Numbered from the stretch's first letter, positions 16,484-26,261 are shown. The stretch is 64,000 nucleotides of DNA from Bacteroides sp. (GCA_017471925.1 JAFURM010000029.1:1-64000); one strand, 5' to 3'. Translations and numbers: made by a program. The notes: a model not told the origin generated them from the letters alone.

Positions 16484-17074
16484 CTATCTGATGACTTTCA
16501 GGAGTTCCACTTCGAAGATGAGGGTGCTGTGGGGCGGAATCATCTCGCCGGCTCCTTGTGCGCCATAGCCCAGGTCGCTGGGGATGTAGAGTTTCCACTT
16601 GGCACCTTCGGGCATCAGCTGCAGGGCCTCTACCCATCCGGGGATGACCTGGTTCACTCCAAACGTGGCGGGTTGGCCGCGCTTGATGGAGCTGTCGAAC
16701 AGCGTGCCGTCGATGAGCGTGCCTTCATAGTGGCACTGCACCTTGTCGGTGATTTGGGCATACGTGCCCACGTTGCCTTCGTTGATGACTTCATACTGCA
16801 GGCCGCTGGGCAGGGTCACTACGCCGGGGCGTTTCTTGTTCTCCTCCAGGAACTTGCGGCCGGCCTCTATGTTGGCGGCGCTCATCTGCTGTTCCAGTTC
16901 AGCGAAATACTTGTTCACGATGTCGCGGGCTTCGTTGTGGGTGATGGCGGTGGGATTTCCGTTCAGCACATCGCTGATGGCTTGTGCAAAATCCTCCACG
17001 TTGATGCCCTTGGCACCCATGCCCAGCAGGTTCTGGCCTATTCCCAGGCCGATAGCATAACTGAATTTATCCAT
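16484..17074 (-). CDS. FKBP-type peptidyl-prolyl isomerase, cytosolic (FklB-like)
   Basis: A 196-residue protein without a signal peptide, so cytosolic. A short FKBP_N helical domain (MDKFSYAIGLGIGQNLLGM) precedes the catalytic domain (CHYEGTLIDGTLFDSS, QVIPGWVEALQLMPEGAKW, YIPSDLGYGAQGAG, LIFEVELL). It differs from the downstream paralogue in lacking the lipoprotein signal and about 100 residues of linker. It is the first gene of the pair, with a TACTTTTG -7 box 21 bp upstream of its start. Confidence 0.93.
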   Translation of the reverse strand: MDKFSYAIGLGIGQNLLGMGAKGINVEDFAQAISDVLNGNPTAITHNEARDIVNKYFAELEQQMSAANIEAGRKFLEENKKRPGVVTLPSGLQYEVINEGNVGTYAQITDKVQCHYEGTLIDGTLFDSSIKRGQPATFGVNQVIPGWVEALQLMPEGAKWKLYIPSDLGYGAQGAGEMIPPHSTLIFEVELLKVIR

Positions 17075-17094
17075 TTTCTTTCGATTAAGAGCGA

Positions 17095-17102
17095 CAAAAG
17101 TA
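17095..17102 (-). promoter_or_regulatory. -7 box (TACTTTTG) for the FKBP pair
   Basis: Exact TAnnTTTG match on the minus strand, 21 bp before the start at 17074; no clear -33 element. Confidence 0.5.
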
Positions 17103-17213
17103 AGTCTTTTATTTGAATGATAGCGGTTTTGAGCATTTAAAATTTCTTATTTGTTCAAGTTTCGCAAGCAAAGCTTGCTCAGGAGTTAAAGTCCAAGTTC
17201 GCAAAACTTTTGC

Positions 17214-17221
17214 TATATTTG
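17214..17221 (+). promoter_or_regulatory. -7 box (TATATTTG) for the sirtuin gene
   Basis: Exact TAnnTTTG on the plus strand, 26 bp before the ATG at 17248. A small hairpin GCAAGC-AAA-GCTTGC lies at 17164-17178, about 36 bp upstream of the box. Confidence 0.55.
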
Positions 17222-17247
17222 CGGCTCATCCTCATTACTTGTACATT

Positions 17248-17952
17248 ATGAAGAAGAATTTAGTTGTATTGACCGGAGCCGGCATGAGTGCCGAGAGCGG
17301 AATCAGCACGTTCCGTGATGCCGGCGGCCTGTGGGACAAGTATCCCGTGGAACAGGTGGCTACCCCCGAGGGGTATGCCCGTAATCCCCAGCTGGTGCTG
17401 GACTTCTACAACGAGCGGCGCAGGCAACTGCTCACGGTGGAGCCGAATGAAGGCCATCGCGGCGTGGCCCGATGGGAGGAACACTTCAACGTCAGTGTCG
17501 TCACCCAGAACGTGGACAACCTGCACGAGCGTGCCGGCAGCACCTCTGTGCTCCATCTGCATGGCGAGCTCACCAAGGTCTGCTCCTCCTTCTCGCCCAA
17601 CGACCCGCGCTACATCAAGGAGCTGCGCCCCGAGGAGTACACCGTGAAGATGGGCGACCTGGCCGGTGACGGCAGTCAGCTGCGCCCCTATATCGTCTGG
17701 TTCGGTGAGGCCGTGCCCGCCATAGAGTCTGCCATCAAGCTCGTGGAGCAGGCAGACATCCTGGTCATCATCGGCACTTCGCTCAACGTCTATCCTGCTG
17801 CCGGACTGCTGCACTATGCGCCGGCCGCCGCCCCCGTCTACCTCATTGACCCCAAGCCCGTGAATACCGGCACCGACCGCCCCGTGCGTGCCATCCGTGC
17901 CGGCGCCTCCGAGGGAGTGCGTCTTCTTACGGAAGAGTTGCTGAGGGGATAG
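17248..17952 (+). CDS. cobB: Sirtuin, NAD-dependent protein deacylase (class III, CobB/SIRT5-like)
   Basis: A 234-residue cytosolic enzyme. I start it at 17248, after the promoter box; the frame is open further upstream but has no sirtuin features there. The NAD-binding motif GAGMSAESGISTFRD, the QNVDNLHERAG motif and the catalytic His in HLHGEL are intact. The Tyr-x-x-Arg pair in FYNERRRQL is the signature of class III enzymes that remove succinyl or malonyl groups. The zinc-binding module looks degenerate: between HGELT and WFGEAVP I see one Cys instead of the usual four. It is a single gene facing away from the FKBP pair. Specificity is inferred from motifs. Confidence 0.93.
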   Translation: MKKNLVVLTGAGMSAESGISTFRDAGGLWDKYPVEQVATPEGYARNPQLVLDFYNERRRQLLTVEPNEGHRGVARWEEHFNVSVVTQNVDNLHERAGSTSVLHLHGELTKVCSSFSPNDPRYIKELRPEEYTVKMGDLAGDGSQLRPYIVWFGEAVPAIESAIKLVEQADILVIIGTSLNVYPAAGLLHYAPAAAPVYLIDPKPVNTGTDRPVRAIRAGASEGVRLLTEELLRG

Positions 17953-17954
17953 CA

Positions 17955-17990
17955 CAAAAAACCGTTCCGGCCTTCACAGGTCAGAACGGT
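17955..17990 (-). terminator. Intrinsic terminator of the candidate small RNA
   Basis: On the minus strand ACCGTTCTGACC pairs with GGCCGGAACGGT (one mismatch, one wobble) and is followed by TTTTTTG. It is placed to end a minus-strand transcript and also lies just past the plus-strand sirtuin stop. Confidence 0.85.
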
Positions 17991-18200
17991 CCAAGTCAAT
18001 AATACATGAAAAAACGCTATTTAGAGAGAGTTTCTACTTGTTCCTTTTAATGAGGATTTTTTCACCGGTAAAGGTAAGTCAGACTTGTGACTTCACCAAA
18101 CAGAATCGGCGAACTGCCTCTTTTTGTCGACGAGCCCTTCGGTTCCGACCTCCGACGTCTGTCGTATGCAGGCCAGTGGGGCAGGTAGCATCAACTTTTC
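17955..18200 (-). ncRNA. Candidate small RNA, about 245 nt, with own promoter and terminator
   Basis: The 335-bp gap between the sirtuin and permease genes holds a minus-strand unit with a full promoter (TTTC-N19-TAACTTTG, 18205-18235) and a strong intrinsic terminator (17955-17990). No plausible reading frame lies between. The predicted RNA folds locally: AAGTCA pairs with TGACTT around a 6-nt loop, TTCGCC pairs with GGTGAA, and CTGCC...GGCAG closes an arm holding GTCG/CGAC and GAG/CTC pairs. I checked it by eye against the conserved cores of tmRNA, RNase P RNA and SRP RNA and saw none. It could be a Bacteroidales small RNA already catalogued in Rfam; that needs a covariance search. Confidence 0.6.
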
Positions 18201-18204
18201 GGGG

Positions 18205-18235
18205 CAAAGTTATTGAAAAAATGCAAATAATGAAA
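18205..18235 (-). promoter_or_regulatory. Promoter of the candidate small RNA
   Basis: TTTC, 19-bp spacer and TAACTTTG on the minus strand. It lies downstream of the permease stop (18288) and no minus-strand gene follows before the terminator at 17955-17990. Confidence 0.65.
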
Positions 18236-18287
18236 TAAAAAGAGAGAAAAGTGTGGCGAATGGGACTAAAAAACGTTTTTTTCTGCA

Positions 18288-19514
18288 CTATCGCAACCTT
18301 TTGCAGAGATAGCCCACCGGATAGCGCACGGCAATGAAGCCCACGGCCACCACCGTGGCGAGGACGAGCAGGAGGTCGACGGCATGCACGCTCACGGGGT
18401 AGGCGTCTACCACGAAGGCTCCGTTGCCCCCTCCCAGACTAATCAGGCCGAACTCTTGCTGCAGGAAGCAGAGCAGCAGGCCCAGCAGGATGCCGATGAC
18501 GGCTCCCGAGAGACAGATGAGCCGCCCTTCGTAGAGGAAGATGCGCACAATCAGTTTCTCGTCGGCACCCAGTTTGCGCAGGGTGGCAGTGTCTTCCCGC
18601 TTGTCCAGGATGAGCATGGAGAGCGAGCCGATGACGTTGAAGCAGGCCACGGTCAGGATGAAGGTGAGGAAGAGGTAGGAGATGAGCTTCTCTATCTCCA
18701 TGATGCGGAACACGTCGGCTTGTTGCTCATAGCGGTCCATCACCCTGAAGTCCGCCCCCAACATGTCGGCAATCTTCTCCTTGGTCCGGCCGGTGTCGCT
18801 GCCGGGCTTCAGCTTCAGCTCGATGGCCGTCACCTCGTGTTCATATTCAAAGAGCCGCCGGGCCAGGGAGAGCGGGGCGATGATGTAGCGGGAGTCGTAC
18901 TTCTGCTGGTTCACCACGAACACCACGCCCGGCGAGAAGAGGTATTCCCGATTGAAGGAGGCCGAGGGGTTGGAGAGGTTGACCCGCGCCAGCCGTCTGG
19001 GGGCGTAGACCTGCAGCGGGTCGATGAACTGCAGGCCGGTGCCCAATTCGGATATCAGGTCGATGCCCACAATGCCGTAGTCCACCACCGAGTCGTTCAG
19101 CACATACTTGCCGGCACCATAGAGCAGGCTGTCGATGGAGGCGAGCTGCCTGAAGTTCTCCTCCACCCCCTTGATGACGGCCACGGTCTGTCGGTTTTTG
19201 TACTGCACCATGGCGTTCTCCTCCAGCGTGGCCGACCAGATGGCAATCTCGGGCAGTGCCCTGACCGCTTCGAAGCGTTCCTCCCGAGGGTCGAACACCT
19301 TCCCTTCGCGGGGCAGAATCTTCAGTTCGGGGTCGAAGGCGGTGAAGAATCCGGCCACCATCTCCTGGAAACCGTTGAAGACGGAGAGCGTGCACACCAT
19401 GGCCAGTGTGGCCAGTGCCACTCCGCAGACCGACACGCCCGAGATGATGTTGATGGCGTTGTGCTTCTTCGGTGCGAAGAGGTAGCGGCGGGCGATGTAG
19501 AAGGGGAGGTTCAT
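18288..19514 (-). CDS. LolC/LolE-type ABC transporter permease (FtsX family)
   Basis: A 408-residue inner-membrane protein. The N-terminus NLPFYIARRYLFAPKKHNAINIIS followed by a membrane segment is typical of LolC/E permeases; a large periplasmic domain (about residues 50-270) follows, then three membrane segments with KREDTATLRKLGADEK between the first two. It would work with a LolD-type ATPase to release lipoproteins from the inner membrane. A candidate LolD is encoded at 52837-53490, in another operon. It follows rbfA by 29 bp and probably shares its promoter. Confidence 0.88.
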   Translation of the reverse strand: MNLPFYIARRYLFAPKKHNAINIISGVSVCGVALATLAMVCTLSVFNGFQEMVAGFFTAFDPELKILPREGKVFDPREERFEAVRALPEIAIWSATLEENAMVQYKNRQTVAVIKGVEENFRQLASIDSLLYGAGKYVLNDSVVDYGIVGIDLISELGTGLQFIDPLQVYAPRRLARVNLSNPSASFNREYLFSPGVVFVVNQQKYDSRYIIAPLSLARRLFEYEHEVTAIELKLKPGSDTGRTKEKIADMLGADFRVMDRYEQQADVFRIMEIEKLISYLFLTFILTVACFNVIGSLSMLILDKREDTATLRKLGADEKLIVRIFLYEGRLICLSGAVIGILLGLLLCFLQQEFGLISLGGGNGAFVVDAYPVSVHAVDLLLVLATVVAVGFIAVRYPVGYLCKRLR

Positions 19515-19543
19515 GGACGGGAAGGCAATGGCGTGGGCGTCTC

Positions 19544-19876
19544 TTATTTCAGCAGTTCGTCAATATGCTCCAGGTAGTCTAAGGAGTCGTCCACGAAGAA
19601 CTTCAGTTCGGGGATGATGCGCAGCTGGTGGCGCACCCGGGTGCCCAGTTCGTAGCGTATGGACTTCATGTTGGCGTTGACGTTCTTGATGATTTCTTCC
19701 GACTTGGCGGATGGAAAGACACTGAGGTAGGCGCGTGCCACACTCATGTCGGGGCTGATGCGCACGGCGCTCACCGAAATCAGGGTGCCCGGCATCGCCT
19801 TGGTTTGCAGCAGGAAGATGTCGCTCAGCTCCTTCTGGAGCAGGCGTGCGATTTTGTTCTGGCGGGTAGTTTCCAT
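19544..19876 (-). CDS. rbfA: Ribosome-binding factor A
   Basis: A 110-residue KH-fold protein that binds the 30S subunit and helps mature the 5' end of 16S rRNA and cold-shock adaptation. METTRQNKIARLLQKELSDIF is the usual N-terminus, so I start at 19876; the longer frame upstream runs through tandem repeats. VSAVRISPDMSVARAYLSVF and the C-terminal RHQLRIIPELKFFVDDSLDY match the family. A TACCTTTG box lies 40 bp upstream. First gene of an operon with the LolC/E-type permease. Confidence 0.93.
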   Translation of the reverse strand: METTRQNKIARLLQKELSDIFLLQTKAMPGTLISVSAVRISPDMSVARAYLSVFPSAKSEEIIKNVNANMKSIRYELGTRVRHQLRIIPELKFFVDDSLDYLEHIDELLK

Positions 19877-19915
19877 ATCGTCTGTATCTAATAGATTATC
19901 GTTGTATTCTTCGGG

Positions 19916-19923
19916 CAAAGGTA
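19916..19923 (-). promoter_or_regulatory. -7 box (TACCTTTG) for rbfA
   Basis: Exact TAnnTTTG match on the minus strand, 40 bp before the rbfA start. A partial TTG -33 element lies about 20 bp upstream of the box. Confidence 0.6.
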
Positions 19924-19973
19924 CGAAGTTCACCGCAATCAGGCAACAGAGAGAGGGCTTTTTTGAGGCGTTT

Positions 19974-20061
19974 GGACGGGACATGTGCGGTGCGTGGACG
20001 AGACATGTGTGGTCCGCGGACGAAACATGTGTGGTCCACGCACCACTCATGTATGGTCCAA
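19974..20061. repeat. Four degenerate 22-bp tandem repeats with ACATGT core
   Basis: Units start at 19974, 19996, 20018 and 20040. The consensus is close to GGACGAGACATGTGTGGTCC plus two bases; the fourth unit is most diverged. They fill the gap between the sulfatase stop (20066) and the rbfA promoter. The ACATGT core is palindromic. Confidence 0.8.
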
Positions 20062-20065
20062 ACGG

Positions 20066-21877
20066 CTAAAAGGTCCCCTGTTTCAGGTAGTCCAGACGAA
20101 TGATCTGGTCGGAAATGTCGTAGGCTTTTTTCAGGCGCTCCACCTCGGCGGAGTCGTGGGCTTCGCTGCCTTCGGTGTTCAGCTGCGAGCCTACGGCCAC
20201 ATCCTTCCGGCCGGGATGGAAGAGGCTGGTGCCGAGGCCGGTCCATCGGTAGCTGTCTAACTGCAGCAGGTTCAGCAGGGTGGGATAGAGGTCAATCTGT
20301 CCCAAGACCTGTTCGTAGCGCAGGCCCACGGGAGCGTTCACCACGATGAAGGGTGTGAAGGGCTTGCTTGAGACGATGCCCTGTGCAGCCTTCTCCTTCA
20401 GGAGCGTTTCGCGCTGCGAGGCCAGTCCCTCGTGGTCGCCGGTGATGACGATGAGCGTCTCGTCATAGTCGGGGCGTGACTTCAGGTAGTCAATGAAGCG
20501 TCCGATGGCCCGGTCGGTGTAGTTGGCCACGGTCATGTAGTCGGCCATCAGGGTGGGAATCTCCGGCGGGAAGGAGAGGCGCTTCAGCTCGTCGGGCATC
20601 TTCCAGGGCGCATGGCCGGAGTAGGTGACAAACTGCAGGAGAGCATGTTCGCCCGGTTGCCAGATTTCGCCCCGCTCCATCTTCTGCCGGCATTGGTCGA
20701 AGAAAGCGCCGTCGCCCACCCGCTTGTGGGTGCCGAAGGCTTCGGTCAGCTCAAAGTCCTGATAGGCCAGGATGGTGTCTGTGCCGAAACGCTGTGCAAT
20801 GACTCCCTGGTTCCAGGTGGAGAGTTTGTCTATGGTGAGCAGGTAGTTGCGCGAGCCTTTCTGTTCGTGCATGGCCTTCTGCAGCGTGAGGTAGGTGTGG
20901 TCGGGATATTGGCTGCTGTAGGTCCCGCTGTTCACGGGCAGCAGTCCGGCCAACACGAGCAGCTGTGCGTCGATGCTTCGTCCGCCCTTCACCTGTGTCA
21001 GTACGTTGGGCGCGTAGAGCGTGCTCTCCTCCCTGAGCAAGCGGTTCAGGCAAGGGGTGATTTCCTGTCCCTCCACCTCCCGTTCCAGCACCCAGCTCTC
21101 TAATGACTCGGCCAGGATGAGGACGAGACTGTTGCGCGTGGCCGACGGCGGCAGGCTGTCTATGGGCAGATGTTCGGGAATGGCTTCCAGGTGTTGTTCA
21201 ATCTCTTGCCGGGCTTCGGGCGTCAGCGTCTCGTCGCTGCTGATGAGGTCATAGTAGAGCGAACCGAAGAGTGTGTATATCGTGCTGCCAGCGGAACTGG
21301 TGTAGGCCCCTTGCCTCACCCGGTCATAGGCGTTGCGGAAGCCGCCCTTCACGCTGTTCATCAGGCAGAGCACCGCAATGGCTGCCGTCAGCGTGCCCCA
21401 GTAGCAGACACCCGGCCTCTGCCAGCGCGGCAGTTGCCGGCTGTAGCCTCCTTCCGTCTTGCCCGCACGGTCTGAGTAGGGAGAGACGCGGAGACGGTAG
21501 AGCAGGGCCGTAACGATGGTGGAGAGCGGGAACAAGAGGTCGCACCAGCGCAGGGAGTCCCACACGCTGCCCGTGAAGTCGGCCAGATTGCCCGACAGGG
21601 CATAGCTGCTCAGGGGAATGGCACTGTAGTAGGTGCGGAAGTACATCAGGTTGGCCACCAACAGGGCATCCAGCAGCAACATCACCACCACCTCCGTCTT
21701 CCACAGGCGGAACAGGCAGACGGGTGCCGCCAGTAGCAGTGCGGCAATCAGCTTGGTGACCCAGAACTCCACGGTGGAGAACGAGGTGAAAGTCGTGGGG
21801 ATGGCCCAGATGACATCAAAGATGAGAAACTTCAGAAACAGTGCAGAGGTGAACAGCAGGAGGGTCTCTTTCTTCAT
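20066..21877 (-). CDS. LTA synthase family sulfatase-like membrane transferase
   Basis: A 603-residue protein with five predicted membrane segments in the first 190 residues, then a soluble alkaline-phosphatase-superfamily domain facing the periplasm. Within it NSLVLILAESLESWVLE holds the first metal-binding Glu, QVKGGRSIDAQLL the Ser/Thr-type nucleophile region, and IVITGDHEG the late Asp-His metal ligands. The family includes lipoteichoic acid synthase and phosphoethanolamine or phosphoglycerol transferases; here a Gram-negative envelope glycan or lipid is the likely acceptor, such as periplasmic glucans or lipid A. Single gene with its own -7 box at 21911-21918. Confidence 0.88.
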   Translation of the reverse strand: MKKETLLLFTSALFLKFLIFDVIWAIPTTFTSFSTVEFWVTKLIAALLLAAPVCLFRLWKTEVVVMLLLDALLVANLMYFRTYYSAIPLSSYALSGNLADFTGSVWDSLRWCDLLFPLSTIVTALLYRLRVSPYSDRAGKTEGGYSRQLPRWQRPGVCYWGTLTAAIAVLCLMNSVKGGFRNAYDRVRQGAYTSSAGSTIYTLFGSLYYDLISSDETLTPEARQEIEQHLEAIPEHLPIDSLPPSATRNSLVLILAESLESWVLEREVEGQEITPCLNRLLREESTLYAPNVLTQVKGGRSIDAQLLVLAGLLPVNSGTYSSQYPDHTYLTLQKAMHEQKGSRNYLLTIDKLSTWNQGVIAQRFGTDTILAYQDFELTEAFGTHKRVGDGAFFDQCRQKMERGEIWQPGEHALLQFVTYSGHAPWKMPDELKRLSFPPEIPTLMADYMTVANYTDRAIGRFIDYLKSRPDYDETLIVITGDHEGLASQRETLLKEKAAQGIVSSKPFTPFIVVNAPVGLRYEQVLGQIDLYPTLLNLLQLDSYRWTGLGTSLFHPGRKDVAVGSQLNTEGSEAHDSAEVERLKKAYDISDQIIRLDYLKQGTF

Positions 21878-21910
21878 GAGTGTACAGGATGGATGGTTTG
21901 TTTACAGGCG

Positions 21911-21918
21911 CAAAGGTA
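21911..21918 (-). promoter_or_regulatory. -7 box (TACCTTTG) for the sulfatase gene
   Basis: Exact TAnnTTTG match on the minus strand, 34 bp before the start. It begins only 3 bp after the T-run of the upstream terminator, so the -33 region lies inside the terminator stem. Confidence 0.55.
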
Positions 21919-21921
21919 GGC

Positions 21922-21996
21922 AAAAAAAGGTACGGATGGCATGGAAGTTCACAAAGAAAATGATTTTGTGTGCAGTCCATGCATCCGTACCTTTTT
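21922..21996 (-). terminator. Terminator after the GH3 gene, T-runs on both sides
   Basis: Arms GGTACGGATGCATGGA and TCCATGCCATCCGTACC (minus strand, one bulged base) pair over about 16 bp and are followed by TTTTTTTG. The left side also carries a T-run on the plus strand (CCTTTTT), so it can work in both directions. It lies 25 bp past the glucosidase stop. Confidence 0.85.
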
Positions 21997-22020
21997 AATA
22001 ATACGCTGTTGGGGCGGTGT

Positions 22021-24348
22021 TTACTTGTTGGGAGTGTCCCACTTCTTGCCGGCGGTGCAGGTGACGGTGAGCGTCTGGTTGCCCGCCTGCATGCGGAAGT
22101 CGCCGGGTTCCAGTACCCACTTGGCATCGTTGCCCACGAAGGCGAGGTCACTGCCCTTGATGGTCAGGGAGACACTCTTGGTCTCACCCGGTTGCAGTTC
22201 CACCTTGGTGAAGGCGCGAAGGCGGCGTGAGTCGGGCGTGAGCGAAGCCAGCAGGTCGCTGCTGAAGAGCAGGACAGCCTCCTTGCCCACACGGTTGCCG
22301 GTGTTCTTCACGTCTACGGTGAAGGTCAGGTCATCGTTGGCGGTGAAGTCGGTCTTGTCGGCCTTCAGGTTGCTGTATTCGAAGGTGGTGTAGCTGAGGC
22401 CGTAACCGAAGGCCCACTGTACGTCCACCACGGCGTTGTAGTCGTAGGCTCCGGCCATGGTGCCCACCTGTTCGCTGACCTTGTAGTCATACGTGGTGAG
22501 TGCGCCGTTGTCCTTGGGATAGGTGACGGGCAGCTTGCCGCTGAAGTTGGCCTCGCCGGCCAGCAGGTTGGCCAGGGCATCGCCGCCATAGTTGCCCGGC
22601 AGGATGATGTCCACCACAGCCTGTGCCAGCGGTTCGATGTCGCTGATGAGGCGCGGACGACCTTCGCTGAGGATGAGCACGATGGGCTTGCCGGTCTTGG
22701 CCAGAGCCTTCACCAGGTCGCGCTGGTTGGCCGACAGGGTGAGGTCGCTCAGGTTGCCCGGAGTCTCACAGTAGGAGTTCTCGCCGATGCAGGCCACGAT
22801 GATATCCACACCGCGTGCGGCAGCCACCGCCTTGGCAATCTGCGGCTCGTTCTCTTCCCAGTAGGCACCCTTCTCGTTATAGGTCACGCCCGGTTCGTAG
22901 ACGATGTTTGACGCACCGAACTTCTGTTGCATGGCCTCGAGGATGGTGTTGTGCTGGGCCGTGAACTCATCCGTGCGGTGTCCTTGCCAGGTGTAGCTCC
23001 AACCGCCGTTCAGGCAGCGCATGGAGTTGGCGTTGGGACCGGTGATGAGCAGTCTCTTGCCTTGTGCCAGCGGCAGGATGTTCTCCTTGTTCTTCAGGAG
23101 AATCATGGTCTCCTCGGCAGCCTTGGTGGCCATGTCGGCAGCTTCGGCATCGGCAAACTTGGGATAGTCCTTGTAGCAGGTGTTGGGCTGGTCGAAGAGA
23201 CCGAGGCGATACTTCAGGCGCAGCACGCGGCGGGTAGCGTCGTCGATGCGGCTCATGGGCACTTCACCCTCCTCTACCAGTTGCTTCAGCAATACGCAGA
23301 AGTCCCAGCTGTAGGGGTCCATGCTCATGTCTATACCGGCATTGATGGCCAGCTTGATGGCTTCCTTCTTGTCCTTGGCCACCTTTTCGCGCTGGTAGAG
23401 GTTGTTGATGTCGGCCCAGTCGGTGACAATCATACCGTCCCAGTTCAGTCCCTCCTTCAGCCACTCGGTGAGCAGCTCATAGCTGGCATGAACGGGCATG
23501 CCGTTGATGGAGCCGGAGTTTACCATGACGGTCAGCGCGCCGGCCTCGATGGCAGCCTTGTAGGGGGCGAAGTGCTTTTCGCGCAGGTCTTGCGGAGAGA
23601 TGTAGGCGGGAGTGCGGTCCTTGCCCGTGCGGGGTACGCCGTAGCCCATGTAGTGCTTCACGGAGACAGCGATATTGTTGGGACCGATGTGGTTGGGGTC
23701 TTCACCCTGGAAGCCCTTCACGGCGGCTTCACCCATCTTGGCGTTTACCAGACAGTCTTCGCCATAGTTCTCCCACATGCGCGGCCAGCGCGGGTCGCGG
23801 CTCAGGTCCAGTGTGGGCGAGTAGGTCCAGGGGCAGTTGCTGGCGCGGGTCTCATAGGCCGTGACGCGTGCGGCTTCGCGGGCCAGCTCGGTGTTGAAGG
23901 AGGCAGCCACGTTCAGGTTCTGGGGGAAGAGCGTACCGCCCATGGTGTAGGTGGTGCCGTGATTTTGGTCCAAGCCATAGATGCAGGGAATGCCCATCAC
24001 CTCCATGGACTTCTCCTGGATGCGGGTGATGACCTCTTCCCAACGCTCGGGAGTGAGGGCCAGCGTGCGCGGTGCATTCAGAATGGAACCTACCTTATAC
24101 TTGCCGATGACGCTGTCCAACAGGGCCTCGTCAATCTCAAACTCGGGTGTGTTCTGCTTGCCCAGCACATCGGCGGTCAGTTCGGTCATCTGGCCGATCT
24201 TCTCCTCCAGCGTCATGCGCTGCAGCGTGGCTTCTACTTTCTTTTCAATCTCGGGGTCTTGCGGAATGGCCGGTTCTACCGTGGCCTTCTGCGTACAGGC
24301 AGCAAAGGTCAGACTTAGTGCCAACAATGGAAACAGTTTCTTGTTCAT
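22021..24348 (-). CDS. bglX: Glycoside hydrolase family 3 beta-glucosidase, lipoprotein (BglX-like)
   Basis: A 775-residue enzyme. The signal peptide ends in FAAC (Cys18), so it is a lipoprotein. The GH3 N-terminal barrel spans about residues 45-380; nucleophile Asp lies in [11 protein letters not shown]. The alpha/beta sandwich domain (about 420-640) contains [14 protein letters not shown], and the fibronectin-III-like domain closes the C-terminus ([14 protein letters not shown]). It would release glucose or xylose from beta-linked oligosaccharides. There is no SusC/SusD pair nearby, so it is not part of a visible polysaccharide utilisation locus; the esterase gene 105 bp upstream in the same direction may act on the same plant polymers. 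Confidence 0.93.
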   Translation of the reverse strand: MNKKLFPLLALSLTFAACTQKATVEPAIPQDPEIEKKVEATLQRMTLEEKIGQMTELTADVLGKQNTPEFEIDEALLDSVIGKYKVGSILNAPRTLALTPERWEEVITRIQEKSMEVMGIPCIYGLDQNHGTTYTMGGTLFPQNLNVAASFNTELAREAARVTAYETRASNCPWTYSPTLDLSRDPRWPRMWENYGEDCLVNAKMGEAAVKGFQGEDPNHIGPNNIAVSVKHYMGYGVPRTGKDRTPAYISPQDLREKHFAPYKAAIEAGALTVMVNSGSINGMPVHASYELLTEWLKEGLNWDGMIVTDWADINNLYQREKVAKDKKEAIKLAINAGIDMSMDPYSWDFCVLLKQLVEEGEVPMSRIDDATRRVLRLKYRLGLFDQPNTCYKDYPKFADAEAADMATKAAEETMILLKNKENILPLAQGKRLLITGPNANSMRCLNGGWSYTWQGHRTDEFTAQHNTILEAMQQKFGASNIVYEPGVTYNEKGAYWEENEPQIAKAVAAARGVDIIVACIGENSYCETPGNLSDLTLSANQRDLVKALAKTGKPIVLILSEGRPRLISDIEPLAQAVVDIILPGNYGGDALANLLAGEANFSGKLPVTYPKDNGALTTYDYKVSEQVGTMAGAYDYNAVVDVQWAFGYGLSYTTFEYSNLKADKTDFTANDDLTFTVDVKNTGNRVGKEAVLLFSSDLLASLTPDSRRLRAFTKVELQPGETKSVSLTIKGSDLAFVGNDAKWVLEPGDFRMQAGNQTLTVTCTAGKKWDTPNK

Positions 24349-24453
24349 GGTGTTAATTATGGGTTTCTTTCATGGTGCAAAGAAAAGAATAATTTATGGA
24401 ATATTAGTCATGTAGCAGTCTTTTTATGCTTAAGGTCTGCCACTTGCCCGATG

Positions 24454-25710
<1,257 letters not shown>

Positions 25711-25736
25711 TCATGACTTGTCAGGCATTTGTGTGG

Positions 25737-25768
25737 CAAAAGTACGATTCCTTGTCCGAAGAAACAAA
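25737..25768 (-). promoter_or_regulatory. Promoter of the esterase gene
   Basis: TTTG, 20-bp spacer and TACTTTTG on the minus strand, matching the Bacteroidetes consensus in both boxes. It lies 87 bp before the esterase start, back to back with a plus-strand box at 25811. Confidence 0.75.
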
Positions 25769-25810
25769 CGATGTGGGGAAAAGCTTGCTGCGTTTCTCAA
25801 ATAAATTCAC

Positions 25811-25818
25811 TACATTTG
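25811..25818 (+). promoter_or_regulatory. -7 box (TACATTTG) for the small membrane protein gene
   Basis: Exact TAnnTTTG on the plus strand, 27 bp before the ATG at 25846; a TTG lies about 23 bp upstream. Confidence 0.5.
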
Positions 25819-25845
25819 TCGGCAAAACCAATAAAGCGTCGTGAT

Positions 25846-26250
25846 ATGGCACATCGTCTGAATACCAACAAACAGTTTATGGTGGGCAATGGCTTGCTGG
25901 CCTTTGCCGTGATTTTTGTAGTGGTCATCTTTGTCTATATGAGCATGAGACTGCAGCGGCAACAGGCGCAGGACGCAGGACGCGCCTTTCCCGAAACCTA
26001 TACCATCACCTTGCAGAGAGGGTTTGCGGGCGATTCCATTTCCCTCTCCATCAACAACGACAGCCTGCTGCTGAACCGTTGCATCGTGGAAGAACCCGTC
26101 AGCATCACCCTGAACCGCTTTGCCAAGGAGAACCAACTCTTTATTATAAATAATGTGACCGAGGAATTTGACCTCTTCGAACTGAGTGAACGTGGAGGGG
26201 AATATACCTTTGAGAAACAGGACGGGCGAGTGGTATTGCTGGGAAAATAA
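25846..26250 (+). CDS. Single-pass membrane protein of unknown function
   Basis: A 134-residue protein that I do not recognise. I start it at 25846, downstream of the TACATTTG box; the frame is open further upstream but overlaps the promoter. Residues about 13-33 (NGLLAFAVIFVVVIFVYMSM) form one membrane helix with a short cytoplasmic N-terminus. The remaining 100 residues look like a small beta-rich domain (ETYTITLQRGFAGDSISLSI, EEFDLFELSERGGEYTF) outside the membrane. It is alone between the esterase and HepT genes and faces HepT convergently with 11 bp between stops. Confidence 0.75.
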   Translation: MAHRLNTNKQFMVGNGLLAFAVIFVVVIFVYMSMRLQRQQAQDAGRAFPETYTITLQRGFAGDSISLSINNDSLLLNRCIVEEPVSITLNRFAKENQLFIINNVTEEFDLFELSERGGEYTFEKQDGRVVLLGK

Positions 26251-26261
26251 GAGAAAGGAAC

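Noticed and set aside
18079-18288. 69-codon frame in the sRNA region
   Set aside because: It begins at the permease stop, lies upstream of and across the sRNA promoter, and its C-terminal half is Arg-rich without domain features.
22927-24318. 463-codon open frame on the plus strand
   Set aside because: Antisense to the GH3 gene, whose motifs are complete; the composition is that of a shadow frame.
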